Positions 49,511 through 58,485 are shown, counted from the first letter of the stretch. The stretch: 64,000 nt of DNA from Longimicrobium sp. (GCF_035474595.1 NZ_DATIND010000044.1:113502-177501), one strand, 5' to 3'. Notes: generated by a model from the letters alone, not told the origin. Numbers and translations: made by a program.

Positions 49511-50839
49511 ATGCGCCGCGCCGTATTCCTGCCCCTCGCGCTCGCCACGCTGGCGGGGTGCTCGGATTCCATCGTCGCCCCTGAGCCGGGGCCCGGTCCC
49601 GCGCCGGTGCATCTCTCCGCGTCCGCCGAGGCAGGGGCGGTCGTCGCCACCGATGCGCGCACCATCGCCTGGAACGAGGGCGGGGTGCTGTTCGGGCAGA
49701 ACCTGCCGCTCCCCGACGTGGGCGGCGGGCGGGTGGTGTGGCAGGACGCGTCGTCCGGCGCGGCGGCGGTGCTGGCGTACGACCTGGCCTCCGGCGCGCG
49801 GGCGCAGTACGCGACGGTGTCCGGCACCTTCGCGTGGCCCGCGACGGCGGGGCGGTACACCGTCTGGAGCGACGGCACCACGATCTACCTGCGCGACGCC
49901 TCCACCGGCACGGCCCGCGCGATCGGCAGCGGGGCGGGGTACACCGCGCAGGTGTCGCCGCAGGGGCGGGTGGCGTACGTGGAGTTCAGCGCCGGCGTGG
50001 GCAACGTCGCCGTGTACGACGCGGCCACCGGCGCGACCCACATCCTGACGCACTACACGCCCGACTCCGGCCAGGCGGCGCGCGAGGTGGACGTGGACGG
50101 CGATCTCGCCGCGTGGTCCAGCTTCACCACGCGCTCGCCGTACACCACCGCCATCCGCGCCGCGAACCTGGCGACCGGCGAGGAGCGGGAGGTCGTGGCC
50201 GTGAACAGCCAGGCCATCGGCGCGCCCTCGGTCTCCACGGGCCGCATCGTCTGGTCGGACGAGCGCAGCGGCAGCTACGACGTGTACCTGTACGACTTCG
50301 CGACCGCGACTCAGCGCCGGATCACCACGGACCCGTCGGGACAGTTCAACGCGCGCATCTCCGGCGGCCTGATCGTGTGGGAGGACGGGCGCAACTCGGC
50401 CAGCCACTATCTCCCCGAGAACGACATCTACCTGTACGACCTGGCGAGCGGAACCGAGGTGCCGGTGGCGACCGGCCCCAACCACCAGGGGTGGCCGCGC
50501 ATCGACGGCAGCCGCGTGGTGTGGACGGAGCGCGCCAACGAGCGCTGGGAGATCCGCACCGCCGTGGTCCAGGCGCTCACGCTCGCCACCCTGTCGTCGA
50601 CGGTCGATGCGATGCTGGCCTCGGGCGACATCGCCAACGCCGGCGCCGCGCGCAGCCTGCAGGCGTTCCTCGCGCAGGCCGCCCGCGCCCACGATGCCGG
50701 CGACACCGCGGGCGAGCGCGCCGCGCTGCAGCGCTTCCGCCAGCACGTGCGGCAGCTCGCGGGCAAGCAGGTGAGCGCCGCCGCCGCCGAGCGCCTCACC
50801 GCGATGGCCGACACGCTTCTACGCGCGCTGGCCGGATAA
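49511..50839 (+). CDS. Lipoprotein beta-propeller (TolB/PD40-like) with FIMAH-like tail
   Basis: The 442-residue protein has a lipoprotein signal (LALATLAGC, Cys near residue 17). Repeated propeller blades of the type GRIVWSDERSGSYDVYLYD, GLIVWEDGRNS and DIYLYDLASGT run to about residue 355. The last 80 residues (SSTVDAMLASGDIANAGAAR, then LQRFRQHVRQLAGKQVSAAA) form a helical domain like the FIMAH domain that ends secreted proteins in several phyla. Function unknown, probably cell-surface binding. GGAGG before the ATG fixes the start; the long upstream frame is antisense to smpB and the amidase. Confidence 0.75.
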   Translation: MRRAVFLPLALATLAGCSDSIVAPEPGPGPAPVHLSASAEAGAVVATDARTIAWNEGGVLFGQNLPLPDVGGGRVVWQDASSGAAAVLAYDLASGARAQYATVSGTFAWPATAGRYTVWSDGTTIYLRDASTGTARAIGSGAGYTAQVSPQGRVAYVEFSAGVGNVAVYDAATGATHILTHYTPDSGQAAREVDVDGDLAAWSSFTTRSPYTTAIRAANLATGEEREVVAVNSQAIGAPSVSTGRIVWSDERSGSYDVYLYDFATATQRRITTDPSGQFNARISGGLIVWEDGRNSASHYLPENDIYLYDLASGTEVPVATGPNHQGWPRIDGSRVVWTERANERWEIRTAVVQALTLATLSSTVDAMLASGDIANAGAARSLQAFLAQAARAHDAGDTAGERAALQRFRQHVRQLAGKQVSAAAAERLTAMADTLLRALAG

Positions 50840-50859
50840 AGGAAGCAGGGAGATGAAGA

Positions 50860-50895
50860 AACCCGCGCCGGGCGAGAAATCTCCCGGCGCGGGTT
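50860..50895. terminator. Bidirectional terminator hairpin
   Basis: ACCCGCGCCGGG and its complement (12-13 bp stem) lie between the convergent propeller and antitoxin genes, with AAGAAA on one side and TTCGTTGT on the other. Confidence 0.75.
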
Positions 50896-50920
50896 CGTTG
50901 TATCACGAGACTGATCCGTG

Positions 50921-51247
50921 TCAGTCCGCCGCCTCTGCCGCGCGCTCGAACTGGTCGATCCGGTACTCCGCGTCCGGGAAGTGCGCGATGATCTGAAGCT
51001 CGCCCCCCATCGCCTCGATCACGTCGCGCAGCGTGCTCACCCGCACGTCCGTGCGCCGCTCCAGCCTGGACACGTTCGACTGGCGCGTGCCGAGCCGTTC
51101 CGCCAGCTCCTCCTGCGTGATCTTCCGCGCGCGGCGAAGGTCGTTCAGCTCCATGGCCGCCAGCATCGCCTCCGTCTTGCGGGCCGCTCGCTCGATCGTC
51201 TCCGGAGCGGCCTTTGCCTTGATCTCTTCCCAGTCTTTCGTGGGCAT
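50921..51247 (-). CDS. XRE-family antitoxin (HigA-like)
   Basis: The 108-residue protein has an HTH near residues 41-65 (ITQEELAERLGTRQSNVSRL). It follows the RelE/HigB-like toxin gene with a one-base stop/start overlap, giving the toxin-first order typical of HigBA-type systems. The antitoxin would bind the toxin and repress their shared promoter. Confidence 0.88.
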   Translation of the reverse strand: MPTKDWEEIKAKAAPETIERAARKTEAMLAAMELNDLRRARKITQEELAERLGTRQSNVSRLERRTDVRVSTLRDVIEAMGGELQIIAHFPDAEYRIDQFERAAEAAD

Positions 51248-51609
51248 CAGTTGATCTCCTCCTGTGTTCGCAGCTCCGCGAGGTGCTCGTCGTACAGACG
51301 GTCTGCGAGCCTGATCGCACGGTCGTACCAGCGGTTGTCTCCGGTCTTGTCTCCGCCCATCAGAAGAATGGCCGCCCGTTTGGGATCGAACGCGTACAGG
51401 ATCCGGTATGGCCGTCCCGCATGCTGGATGCGAAGCTCGCGCATGTGGGGGTGTTTCGATCCGTTGATCGCGGAGCTGTGCGGGAAGCCGAGGTGCGGGC
51501 CGGCTGCTTTCAGCAGATCGACCGACGCGATCACGTCTTCGCGCTCCCGCTCGTTCAGCTCGTCGTACCACGCATCGAATATCAGCGTGCCTCGAACTCT
51601 CCACGCCAT
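51247..51609 (-). CDS. RelE/HigB-type (Gp49-like) toxin
   Basis: The 120-residue protein fits phage-Gp49-like HigB toxins: FDAWYDELNERERED near residue 11, HMRELRIQHAGRPYRILYAF near 54, and a GGDKTGDNRWYDRAI segment near 85. Such toxins cleave mRNA on the ribosome. An AGGAGG site 9 bp before the ATG at 51609 sets the start; the upstream frame extension to 51768 is not used. Intact in appearance. Confidence 0.88.
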   Translation of the reverse strand: MAWRVRGTLIFDAWYDELNEREREDVIASVDLLKAAGPHLGFPHSSAINGSKHPHMRELRIQHAGRPYRILYAFDPKRAAILLMGGDKTGDNRWYDRAIRLADRLYDEHLAELRTQEEIN

Positions 51610-51624
51610 CAATATACCCCTCCT

Positions 51625-51634
51625 TGCATATGCA
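51625..51634. promoter_or_regulatory. Palindrome upstream of the toxin gene
   Basis: The 10-bp palindrome TGCATATGCA lies just before the ribosome site of the toxin gene and could be an operator for the XRE antitoxin. Only its position supports this. Confidence 0.3.
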
Positions 51635-51803
51635 GTAAAGGGAATATCTCTCCTCACGCCGACCCACGCGGCGGGAAGCGCCGCCATGGCCGGCGTCATG
51701 GATACGGGAGCGGGAAGGTTAACGTAGTAGATGGATGCACGCGCACTCTGGACAGCCGCAAAGCGCACGCGAGCCGACAGCTTGGAAAGGGTGGCGCGGA
51801 GCT

Positions 51804-52652
51804 TCAGCCGGGGGGATTCGACCGGTCGCGGAGAACGCGGGCGAGGTCGATGAACTTGAGGGCGGAGAAGGTTTCGGGGCGCTGGACCAGGTCCATGCCG
51901 GCCGCGCGGCCCACGGCCCCGGCCTCGTCGGGGGTGAGGTCGTACGCGTCGCGGAGGATGCGCTGGAACTGCTTGCGGCGCTGCTGGAAGGCGGCGCGCG
52001 TGAGCTCGCGGAGCGCGCCCTCCTCGTCCGGCGCCAGCCGCGGCGGGTCGTGCGGAACGATCTTCACCACGCTCGACATCACGTCGGGCACCGGGCGGAA
52101 GGCCTCGCGGCTCACGTTCAGCACGCGGGTGGCGTCGGCCACGGCCTGCACGCCCACCGCCAGCGCGCCGTACGTCTTCGTCCCCGCCTTTTCCAGGATG
52201 CGGTCGGCCACCTCGCGCTGCACCATCAGCACGATCACCGCCGGGCGCGGGCGGCGCTCCAGCAGCGAAAAGAGGATGGGGGTGGTGATGTTGTACGGGA
52301 TGTTGCCGATCACCTTCAGCCGCGCGGGGTCGGTCGTGATGCGCTCCAGCGGGACATCGAGGAAGTCCTCGTTGATGACCTCCACCGAGGGCTCGCCTGC
52401 GAACTCCGCGCGCAGGCGGGCAGCCAGGTCGTTGTCGAGCTCGACGAGCACGAGGCGCCGCACCGTCCCGGCGAGATGCTTCGTGAGCGCCCCCACGCCG
52501 GGGCCGATCTCCAGCACCTCGTCGTCCGGCCCGGGGTCGAGCGCGGCGACGATCTTCCGCTGGATGTTGGGGTCGATGAGGAAGTTCTGCCCCAGCGCGC
52601 GCTTGGCGCGGGGGAGGTCGTCGGGGTAGGGAAGCTGCTTGCGCGGCGGCAC
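51804..52652 (-). CDS. rsmA: 16S rRNA dimethyladenosine transferase RsmA (KsgA)
   Basis: The 282-residue enzyme dimethylates two adjacent adenines near the 3' end of 16S rRNA. Motifs are RAKRALGQNFLIDPNIQRK near residue 14, LEIGPGVGALTKHL near 45 (SAM binding) and GNIPYNITTPI near 117. The start is a GTG at 52652, two bases after the stop of the phosphatase gene, so it is the last gene of the partner-switching operon. Being tied to stress-signalling genes is unusual for rsmA. Confidence 0.95.
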   Translation of the reverse strand: MPPRKQLPYPDDLPRAKRALGQNFLIDPNIQRKIVAALDPGPDDEVLEIGPGVGALTKHLAGTVRRLVLVELDNDLAARLRAEFAGEPSVEVINEDFLDVPLERITTDPARLKVIGNIPYNITTPILFSLLERRPRPAVIVLMVQREVADRILEKAGTKTYGALAVGVQAVADATRVLNVSREAFRPVPDVMSSVVKIVPHDPPRLAPDEEGALRELTRAAFQQRRKQFQRILRDAYDLTPDEAGAVGRAAGMDLVQRPETFSALKFIDLARVLRDRSNPPG

Positions 52653-52654
52653 CG

Positions 52655-54211
52655 TCAGAAGCGCAGGACGACGGCCGTGCGGTCGTCGGGGGGCACGCTC
52701 CCCGCCTCGCCGATGCGCGAGAAGAGGCGGCGCACGATCTCGTCCGTGGGCTCCGTCCGGCGGCGCGCGACCTCGTCCACCAGCACCTTCTCCCCCTCCA
52801 CCTCGCCCTTCCCCAGCGCGTCGGACAGGCCGTCGGTGAAGAGGAAGAGGATGTCGGTTCCCCCGATCCACGGCGCCGTGGCCTCGCCGTACTGCGAGCG
52901 GTCGATGATGCCGAAGGGCGGATCGGTCACGTTCAGCCGCTGCGGATCGCCGTCGCGCGGGATGCGCCAGGCGTGCGAGTGCCCGGCGTTGGCGTACACG
53001 ATGGTGTTCTCGGCCGGGTCGATGACGCCGTAGAACAGCGTCAGGTACATCTCCGTGGTCTCCAGCTCGTCGATCAGCGCCAGGTGCGTGCGGCGCAGCA
53101 CCTCGGCGGGCGGGTCGCCCTCGCTGGCGTGGATGGCCACGGCGCTCATCGTGAGCGCCATGATCAGCGCCGCGCCGAAGCCGTGGCTGCTCACGTCGCC
53201 GATCAGCACGCCCAGCCGGTTGCCGGGAAGGCGGAAGAGGTGGTAGAAGTCGCCGCCCACGCTCTCGGCCGGAACGCATCGCGCCGCCACCTCGGCGTAG
53301 TTGGCGAACTGCTCCAGCGGGGGGAGGAGCTTCAGCTGCAGATCGTGCGCGAGCTCCATCTCGCGCACGATCCGCTCCTGCCGCAGCGACTCCTCGATCA
53401 GCCGGTTGTTTTCCACCGCCGCGCCGATCTGGCTGGCGATGGCCGCGAGCAGCTTCAGGTCGCCCGCGCTGAACCCGCCGGGCCGGCCCGTGAGGTTGAT
53501 GACGCCTACGGTGCGCGGCTCGCCCTCGGGGGGCGTGTAGGAGACGGGGACGGAAAGGAAGGCGCCCTGCTGCGGCTGCTGCTCGGTGCCGCACTCGGCG
53601 CGCGCCCACATCTCCCCCGGCGCCAGGATGATGGGCCGCCCCTCGCGGAAGACCGACGCGGTGACCGAGCAGCGGTCGTCCACGGCGATGGGGCCCACGA
53701 AGCCGTCGCCTCCCTCCACCGCAGCCAGGGCGAGCTGGTTGCGCTCGGCGTCGTGCACCCAGAGCGCGGCGCGGCTGGCGCCCAGGATGCTGGCCACCTC
53801 GGTGATGATGGTTCCCGCCGCCTGCTCCAGCGAGATGATGGAGCCCAGGATCTCGCTGATGGAGTAGAGGAGGTTGATCTCCTCGTAGCGCTCGGAGATC
53901 TCGCGGCTGAACGAGCGGATCTCGTCGTCGTGGCGCAGCACCCTGGCCAGCGTGGACGCCAGGAAGCGCGCCGCCCCTTCGGTGGCCGCCGGGTCGGCGC
54001 CGGGGAGCTCCAGCCGGTACTCGGTTCCCGGCACCTCGGCGGTGGCGGCGCCGGGTGCGGTGGCGCCGTCGGCCTCGGAGCCCATCACCACGCGCCACGC
54101 GTCACCCGCGCGGGCCCACACGCGCACGTCCTCGCCCCACGCGCGGCGGAGGTCGTCCAGCACCTCGCGGGCGGGGCGGGCCAGCGCGGGGGCGGTGGCG
54201 GCGGCAGGCAT
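52655..54211 (-). CDS. GAF-SpoIIE (PP2C-type) phosphatase, RsbU/RsbP-like
   Basis: The 518-residue protein has a GAF sensor over about residues 115-270 (LLYSISEILGSIISLEQAAG near 119) and a C-terminal SpoIIE phosphatase with VGGDFYHLF near 318, LIGDVSSHGFGAAL near 340 and FTDGLSDA near 455 for metal binding. In partner-switching systems this phosphatase dephosphorylates the STAS antagonist, freeing it to bind the anti-sigma kinase. It sits between the kinase gene and rsmA; signal sensed by the GAF domain is unknown. ATG at 54211 follows the kinase stop by 5 bp. Confidence 0.92.
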   Translation of the reverse strand: MPAAATAPALARPAREVLDDLRRAWGEDVRVWARAGDAWRVVMGSEADGATAPGAATAEVPGTEYRLELPGADPAATEGAARFLASTLARVLRHDDEIRSFSREISERYEEINLLYSISEILGSIISLEQAAGTIITEVASILGASRAALWVHDAERNQLALAAVEGGDGFVGPIAVDDRCSVTASVFREGRPIILAPGEMWARAECGTEQQPQQGAFLSVPVSYTPPEGEPRTVGVINLTGRPGGFSAGDLKLLAAIASQIGAAVENNRLIEESLRQERIVREMELAHDLQLKLLPPLEQFANYAEVAARCVPAESVGGDFYHLFRLPGNRLGVLIGDVSSHGFGAALIMALTMSAVAIHASEGDPPAEVLRRTHLALIDELETTEMYLTLFYGVIDPAENTIVYANAGHSHAWRIPRDGDPQRLNVTDPPFGIIDRSQYGEATAPWIGGTDILFLFTDGLSDALGKGEVEGEKVLVDEVARRRTEPTDEIVRRLFSRIGEAGSVPPDDRTAVVLRF

Positions 54212-54216
54212 CGGGG

Positions 54217-54687
54217 TCAGGAGGCGCGTGACAGCGGCTCGTGGCGGTACAGCACCAGGCGCACGCAGTTGCCGCACCCGGCGAAGTCCACCTCGTCCAT
54301 CAGCTCGCGGATCAGGAAGATGCCGCGGCCGCCGGGCTCCTCCAGGTTCTCGGGAAGGGTGGGGTCGGGAATGGAGCCGGGGTCAAAGCCGTTCCCCTGG
54401 TCGTGCACGACCACGGTCACGTGCTCCAGACGCAGGTCCACCTCCACGCGCACCTTCTTGGCGGGGTCGCGGCCGTTGCCGTAGATCATGGCGTTGGCCA
54501 GGGCCTCGGACACGCCCACGCGGAAGTTCAGCGTGAGCCGCGAGCCCTCGTAGCCGTAGTCGCGCAGGCGGGTGGCCAGGTAGCCGATGGCGCCGTCGAT
54601 CAGGCGCAGGTCGCTGGGAAGCTCCAGCGCGAACTGGGTTCCGTCGCGCCCCTGCCGGTGGGTGGCGCCGCTCTGGTGGTGCTCCAT
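54217..54687 (-). CDS. Anti-sigma-factor-type serine kinase (RsbW/SpoIIAB-like)
   Basis: The 156-residue protein is a HATPase_c_2 kinase with an N-box GVSEALANAMIYGN near residue 55, DQGNGFDPGS near 95 and GGRGIFLI near 116. It would phosphorylate the STAS protein encoded upstream and bind a sigma factor or other target. The start at 54687 is assigned; an ATG at 54729 adds 14 residues of uncertain value. No sigma factor gene is in this window, so the target lies elsewhere. Confidence 0.9.
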   Translation of the reverse strand: MEHHQSGATHRQGRDGTQFALELPSDLRLIDGAIGYLATRLRDYGYEGSRLTLNFRVGVSEALANAMIYGNGRDPAKKVRVEVDLRLEHVTVVVHDQGNGFDPGSIPDPTLPENLEEPGGRGIFLIRELMDEVDFAGCGNCVRLVLYRHEPLSRAS

Positions 54688-54805
54688 GCGGCTCAGCGGA
54701 GTACCGTCGGATGAGGATGGGCCGGGCACCCGCCCGCGGCGCGGTGCGCCCCCCCCGTGGGGGGCACAGCCTGCGCGCGGTGCGTGTGCACGGCCCGCGC
54801 GGCGT

Positions 54806-55138
54806 TCAGAACGCGGACAGCGCGGCGTCGCGCGAGTCGGCGATGTTGAAGAGGGTGTCGAGCTTGGTCAGCTCGAACAGGGTGCGCAGGTCCTCGTTCA
54901 GGTTGGCCAGCCGCAGCTCGCCGCTCTGCTCGCGGATCTTCTTCGACAGGCTGACCAGCACGCCCAGCCCGGAGGAGTCGATGTAGCCGGTGTTGGTGAA
55001 GTCGATCAGGAACTTGCGCTCCCCGCCCTCGAGCTCGTCGAGCACCTTCTGCTTCAGCTCCTGGCGGTTGCCCACGATGAGCTGGCCATCGACGTCCACC
55101 ACCACCACACCGTTCTGCTTGCTCGTTCGGAAGCTCAT
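54806..55138 (-). CDS. STAS-domain anti-sigma factor antagonist (RsbV/SpoIIAA-like)
   Basis: The 110-residue STAS protein contains GYIDSSGLGVLVSLSKK near residue 51, with the phosphorylatable Ser in DSSGLG. When not phosphorylated it would bind the kinase and release its target. It is first in the STAS-kinase-phosphatase-rsmA series, and the long upstream gap (55139-55727) probably holds the promoter. Confidence 0.92.
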   Translation of the reverse strand: MSFRTSKQNGVVVVDVDGQLIVGNRQELKQKVLDELEGGERKFLIDFTNTGYIDSSGLGVLVSLSKKIREQSGELRLANLNEDLRTLFELTKLDTLFNIADSRDAALSAF

Positions 55139-55727
55139 GGCTCCTCTGGCCCATTGGCTGGTTTGTCGTCCGACCCGCAATCCGGGGCCAGCCGGGGCAA
55201 CGACTGTGCCACCTGCGGCCCATGCGTACGCGCTCCTGCGAAGCTACGCGCGCGCATCCGCCAGCGCAAACGATCCGTAAGGGATGGAGATGGGGTGGGG
55301 ATGATGATGGGGATGGCGATGACCGGCGCCCCCGCTCGTGATCTGCGGATCGATGGGGACGGACAGGGACGATGGAGATCGGCGGGCGTTGGCGCGGGGC
55401 TCGGGCACCGCGCCCTCTCCGGCCGGCCGAGGCCGTCCACCTCTCCCGTACCGGGAGAGGTGGCTCGCGGCGATCTGCGTGGATCGGCGGCATCTTGCCC
55501 GCCCGGCTGGGCCGCAGCGCGAGGGCCGCATCGATCGACGCGAGAATGTTTCCGAAGGGCCGCGGTGCTGGAGAGCCACCCCCTCCCGGAACGGGAGGGG
55601 GTCGCGCCCTCCGGCGCGGGGGGAGGGCGGCGCGAGGCTGCGAACCACGCTCAGAGTTGGTGATCCGCGGCCGCTTCGAGTTGGGAACCCGCAGCCACTC
55701 AGAGTTCGTGGATTCGCAGCCGCAGCG
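55139..55727. other. 589-bp intergenic region with hairpins and short direct repeats
   Basis: No gene is seen. Two strong hairpins of the CTCTCCC/GGGAGAG type lie at 55437-55463 (CCACCTCTCCC stem) and 55578-55602 (ACCCCCTCCCG stem); a relative is at 58559-58586. Three imperfect direct repeats of about 24 bp (CTCAGAGTTSGTGGATYCGC-like) run from 55650 to 55722 just after the pta stop. The promoter of the STAS operon must lie at its left end. Confidence 0.6.
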
Positions 55728-56711
55728 TCACGCCGCCATGAGCGACGTCAGGCAGGCGGTGTTGACGATGTCCTCCACGGTGGCGCCGCGGGACAGGTCG
55801 TTGCAGGGTTTCGCGAGGCCCTGCAGCAGCGGGCCGATGGCCTCGGCGTGGGCCAGGCGCTGCACCAGCTTGTAGGCGATGTTGCCCGCGTCCAGATCGG
55901 GAAAGACGAGGATGTTGGCCTGGCCGGCGACGCGCGAGCCGGGCGCCTTCTTCGCGCCGATGGATTCGATGAGCGCCGCGTCCACCTGCAGCTCGCCGTC
56001 GGCGGCGATGTCGGGCGCCTTCTGGCGGAAGATGGCGAGCGCCTCGCGCACCTTGTCGATGCTCGGCCCCTGCGCGCTTCCCGCCGTAGAGTAGCTGAGG
56101 AAGGCGACCCGCGGCGCATCGCCCACGATGCGCGGTCGCGCCTCGGCGGCGGCGATGGCGATGTCGGCCAGCTGCCCGGCGGTGGGGTCGGGGACCACCG
56201 CGCCGTCGGTGAAGGTCAGCACCTCCGTCTCGCCCGAGCGGAACGGGGGGACGACCATGTAGAAGGAGGACGAGACGGTGCGGATCCCCGCCGCCGGGCC
56301 GACGCCGTACAGCGCGGCGCGGATCACGTCGCCCGTGGTGTTCGCCGCGCCGGAGACGGAGCCGTCCACGTGCCCCGCGCCCACCATCAGCGCGCCGTAC
56401 AGCAGCGGATCGGCCACGGCGCGGAGGGCTTCTTCTTCCGTCATCCCCTTCGCCTTCCGCCGCTCGAACAGCCGCGCGGCCAGTTCCGCGCGCCGCGGGT
56501 CCGTCGCCGGATCGACCACCTCGACGTCCACCACGCCCAGGTCGTCCAGGTCCGCGCGCGTCAGGTCGCCGCCGATGACGAGGGGGATGGCGAGCCCGTC
56601 CGCCGCCACCCGCGCCACGGCTTCCAGCGTGCGCGCATCGTGGCCTTCGGGGAAGACGAGCTTGCGCAGCCGGTCCCGCGCGCGGCTACGGATGCTTGCG
56701 AGGAAATCCAT
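55728..56711 (-). CDS. pta: Phosphate acetyltransferase
   Basis: The 327-residue enzyme interconverts acetyl-CoA and acetyl phosphate. It has KLVFPEGHDARTLEA near residue 15, VGAGHVDGSVSGAANTTGDV near 125 and the C-terminal NILVFPDLDAGNIAYKL near 277, all typical of the PTA_PTB family. Length fits single-domain Pta. No acetate kinase gene is adjacent. The ATG at 56711 is chosen over an upstream reading to 56825 that lacks family similarity. Confidence 0.93.
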   Translation of the reverse strand: MDFLASIRSRARDRLRKLVFPEGHDARTLEAVARVAADGLAIPLVIGGDLTRADLDDLGVVDVEVVDPATDPRRAELAARLFERRKAKGMTEEEALRAVADPLLYGALMVGAGHVDGSVSGAANTTGDVIRAALYGVGPAAGIRTVSSSFYMVVPPFRSGETEVLTFTDGAVVPDPTAGQLADIAIAAAEARPRIVGDAPRVAFLSYSTAGSAQGPSIDKVREALAIFRQKAPDIAADGELQVDAALIESIGAKKAPGSRVAGQANILVFPDLDAGNIAYKLVQRLAHAEAIGPLLQGLAKPCNDLSRGATVEDIVNTACLTSLMAA

Positions 56712-56840
56712 CGACCGCTCTGTAGGCTCTTGATCTATGCTCCACCATCGCCGCGAAGCTGACGCGGCGCCGGCCGGAACGCAACGTCGCCCGATTCCGT
56801 GCCGGGCGGATCGGGCGAATTCCACTGGGTGTTTATCGAG

Positions 56841-57169
56841 CTATGCGGCGGGACCAATCCGGTATAGCCGGCCTGGCTCGATGTTGGGCAGGAGTTCGCG
56901 TAGTTCCGGCATCAGCGGCAGTAGCTCGATGATGCTGTTGGAGCGCGCTACCAATACGACCACCGCGACGGGCAGGTTGTCCGTATTTTGCTGGAATTCC
57001 ATGTTGGAATCGACGGTCAGCAGCACGTCGAGCCATCTTCTGCTGCACGTCTTAGCAATGCGCCGTTCTTCGTACCTCCCCACCCCAACTCCGGGACCGT
57101 CCGGATCACGTGACCCGGGGGCTCGCGACGCAGTTTGCGCGGCGTGCATTCGTCAAGCGGCACGCGCAC
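56841..57169 (-). pseudogene. Frameshifted DUF5615 (PIN-like) toxin gene
   Basis: Two reading frames together give a normal DUF5615 PIN-like protein. From a GTG at 57169 overlapping the antitoxin stop, one frame gives LDECTPRKLRREPPGHVIRT and then VPELGWGGTKNGALLRRAAEDG. The other frame continues LDVLLTVDSNMEFQQNTDNL and then PVAVVVLVARSN to the stop at 56841. A single missing base near 57030-57034 (GGCTCGAC where GGCTTCGAC is expected) splits the gene. A sequencing error is the alternative explanation. The intact form would be the toxin paired with DUF433. Confidence 0.75.
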
Positions 57170-57374
57170 GGTCACTCAGCGCTTCTCGTGCCTCTTTCAG
57201 GGCCGCAATCGCCTGTTCGCGCGACACGGTCGGGAAGTCGTCCAGAAACTCGTCGAGCGGGAGGCCGCTTTCCAGGTAATCGATCAGCGTCTTCAGGGGG
57301 ACGCGGGTTCCAACGAACACCGGAGTTCCGCCCAGGATGTCGGGATCTTTGTGGATCACGCTCGTCATCTGCAT
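57153..57374 (-). CDS. DUF433 antitoxin-like protein
   Basis: The 73-residue protein matches DUF433: DPDILGGTPVFVGTRVPLKT near residue 10, then LIDYLESGLPLDEFLDDFPTV near 30. These small wHTH-type proteins usually precede and neutralise a DUF5615 PIN-like toxin. Here the following toxin frame is broken by a one-base deletion, so this may be a surviving antitoxin without a working toxin. The genes overlap by 17 bp. Confidence 0.85.
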   Translation of the reverse strand: MQMTSVIHKDPDILGGTPVFVGTRVPLKTLIDYLESGLPLDEFLDDFPTVSREQAIAALKEAREALSDRARAA

Positions 57375-57445
57375 GACTTCACCTCCATTCAGGGAGCCTG
57401 CAGTAAGCTAATGTAGCCGGATCTGCACGAACAGCCGCCCGGCCG

Positions 57446-57961
57446 TTACGTCCAGACTCCCGGTGATCTGGCGCCGCCGAGCTTTGCGTGGATGCGGGCG
57501 AGGACGGCGGGGGAGACGAAGGGGGCGACGTCGCCGCCCAGCGTGGCGATCTGGCGGATGAGCGTGGCCGAGACGAAGGCGTGCGCCGGGTCGGGCGCCA
57601 GGAAGACGGTGTCGAGCTCCGGCAGCAGGCGGCGGTTCATCAGCGCCATCTGCATCTCGTACTCGAAGTCGCCCACGGTGCGCAGGCCCTTCACCACCAG
57701 CCCGGCGCCGCGCGAACGGGCGAAATCCACCAGCAGCCCCTGGAACGCTGCCGCTTCGACGCGCGGCTCGTCCGCGAACACCTCGCGGATCAGCGCCACG
57801 CGCTCGTCGACCGTGAACATCCCCTGCTTCTGCGACTGCGCGGAGTGGCCGACGGCGACGATCACCCGGTCGGCCAGCGCCAGCGCGCGGCGGACGATGT
57901 CTTCGTGGCCCAGGGTGATGGGGTCGAACGAGCCGGGGACGAGCGCGATGCGGTCGCTCAT
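57446..57961 (-). CDS. coaD: Phosphopantetheine adenylyltransferase
   Basis: The 171-residue enzyme makes dephospho-CoA from 4'-phosphopantetheine and ATP. The nucleotidyltransferase motif GSFDPITLGH is at residues 9-18 and FVSATLIRQIATLGGDV near 128 is the second conserved region. Its ATG overlaps the rsmD stop (ATGA), the common rsmD-coaD pairing. Confidence 0.96.
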   Translation of the reverse strand: MSDRIALVPGSFDPITLGHEDIVRRALALADRVIVAVGHSAQSQKQGMFTVDERVALIREVFADEPRVEAAAFQGLLVDFARSRGAGLVVKGLRTVGDFEYEMQMALMNRRLLPELDTVFLAPDPAHAFVSATLIRQIATLGGDVAPFVSPAVLARIHAKLGGARSPGVWT

Positions 57962-58485
57962 TCGGGGGCGGGGATGAAGGTGAGCCAGGTGTCGCCGTAG
58001 CGGCGGCTGCGCGCGCCCGGCAGGTCGGGAAGCACGTCGTCCTTGCCGTGCTCGATGCAGAGCAGCGCCGCGAACGGCGCCGCGGCGAACGCCTCGGCCA
58101 GCTGCCGCGCGAACCCCTTCCCGTACGGCGGGTCGGCGAGGGCGAGATCGTAGGCGCCCGGCCCGAGCGCGGCGGCGAACTTCACCGCGTCGGTGCGGAA
58201 GACGTCCACGCGGTCGGCGGCGTCCAGCGCCTTCACGTTGGCCTTCAGCGCGGCGAGCGCCTTCGCGTCCTGCTCCACGAAGGTGCAGTGCGACGCGCCG
58301 CGGCTGAGCGCCTCCAGCCCCAGCGCGCCGGAGCCCGCGAACAGGTCCAGCACCCGCGCGCCGCCGAGCCCGGGCGAGACGATGCTCATCCACGCCTCGC
58401 GCACGCGGTCGGTGGTCGGCCGCGTCCCCCGCCCCGGCGGCGCCTGGATGGTGCGCCCGCCCCACGTCCCCGCCACGATCCGCAT
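57958..58485 (-). CDS. rsmD: 16S rRNA (guanine(966)-N(2))-methyltransferase RsmD
   Basis: The 175-residue SAM-dependent methylase modifies G966 of 16S rRNA. RPTTDRVREAWMSI near residue 22, VLDLFAGSGALGLEALSRGA near 45 and the catalytic LADPPYGKG near 115 are all present. It overlaps coaD by 4 bp, an arrangement common in bacteria. Confidence 0.95.
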   Translation of the reverse strand: MRIVAGTWGGRTIQAPPGRGTRPTTDRVREAWMSIVSPGLGGARVLDLFAGSGALGLEALSRGASHCTFVEQDAKALAALKANVKALDAADRVDVFRTDAVKFAAALGPGAYDLALADPPYGKGFARQLAEAFAAAPFAALLCIEHGKDDVLPDLPGARSRRYGDTWLTFIPAPE

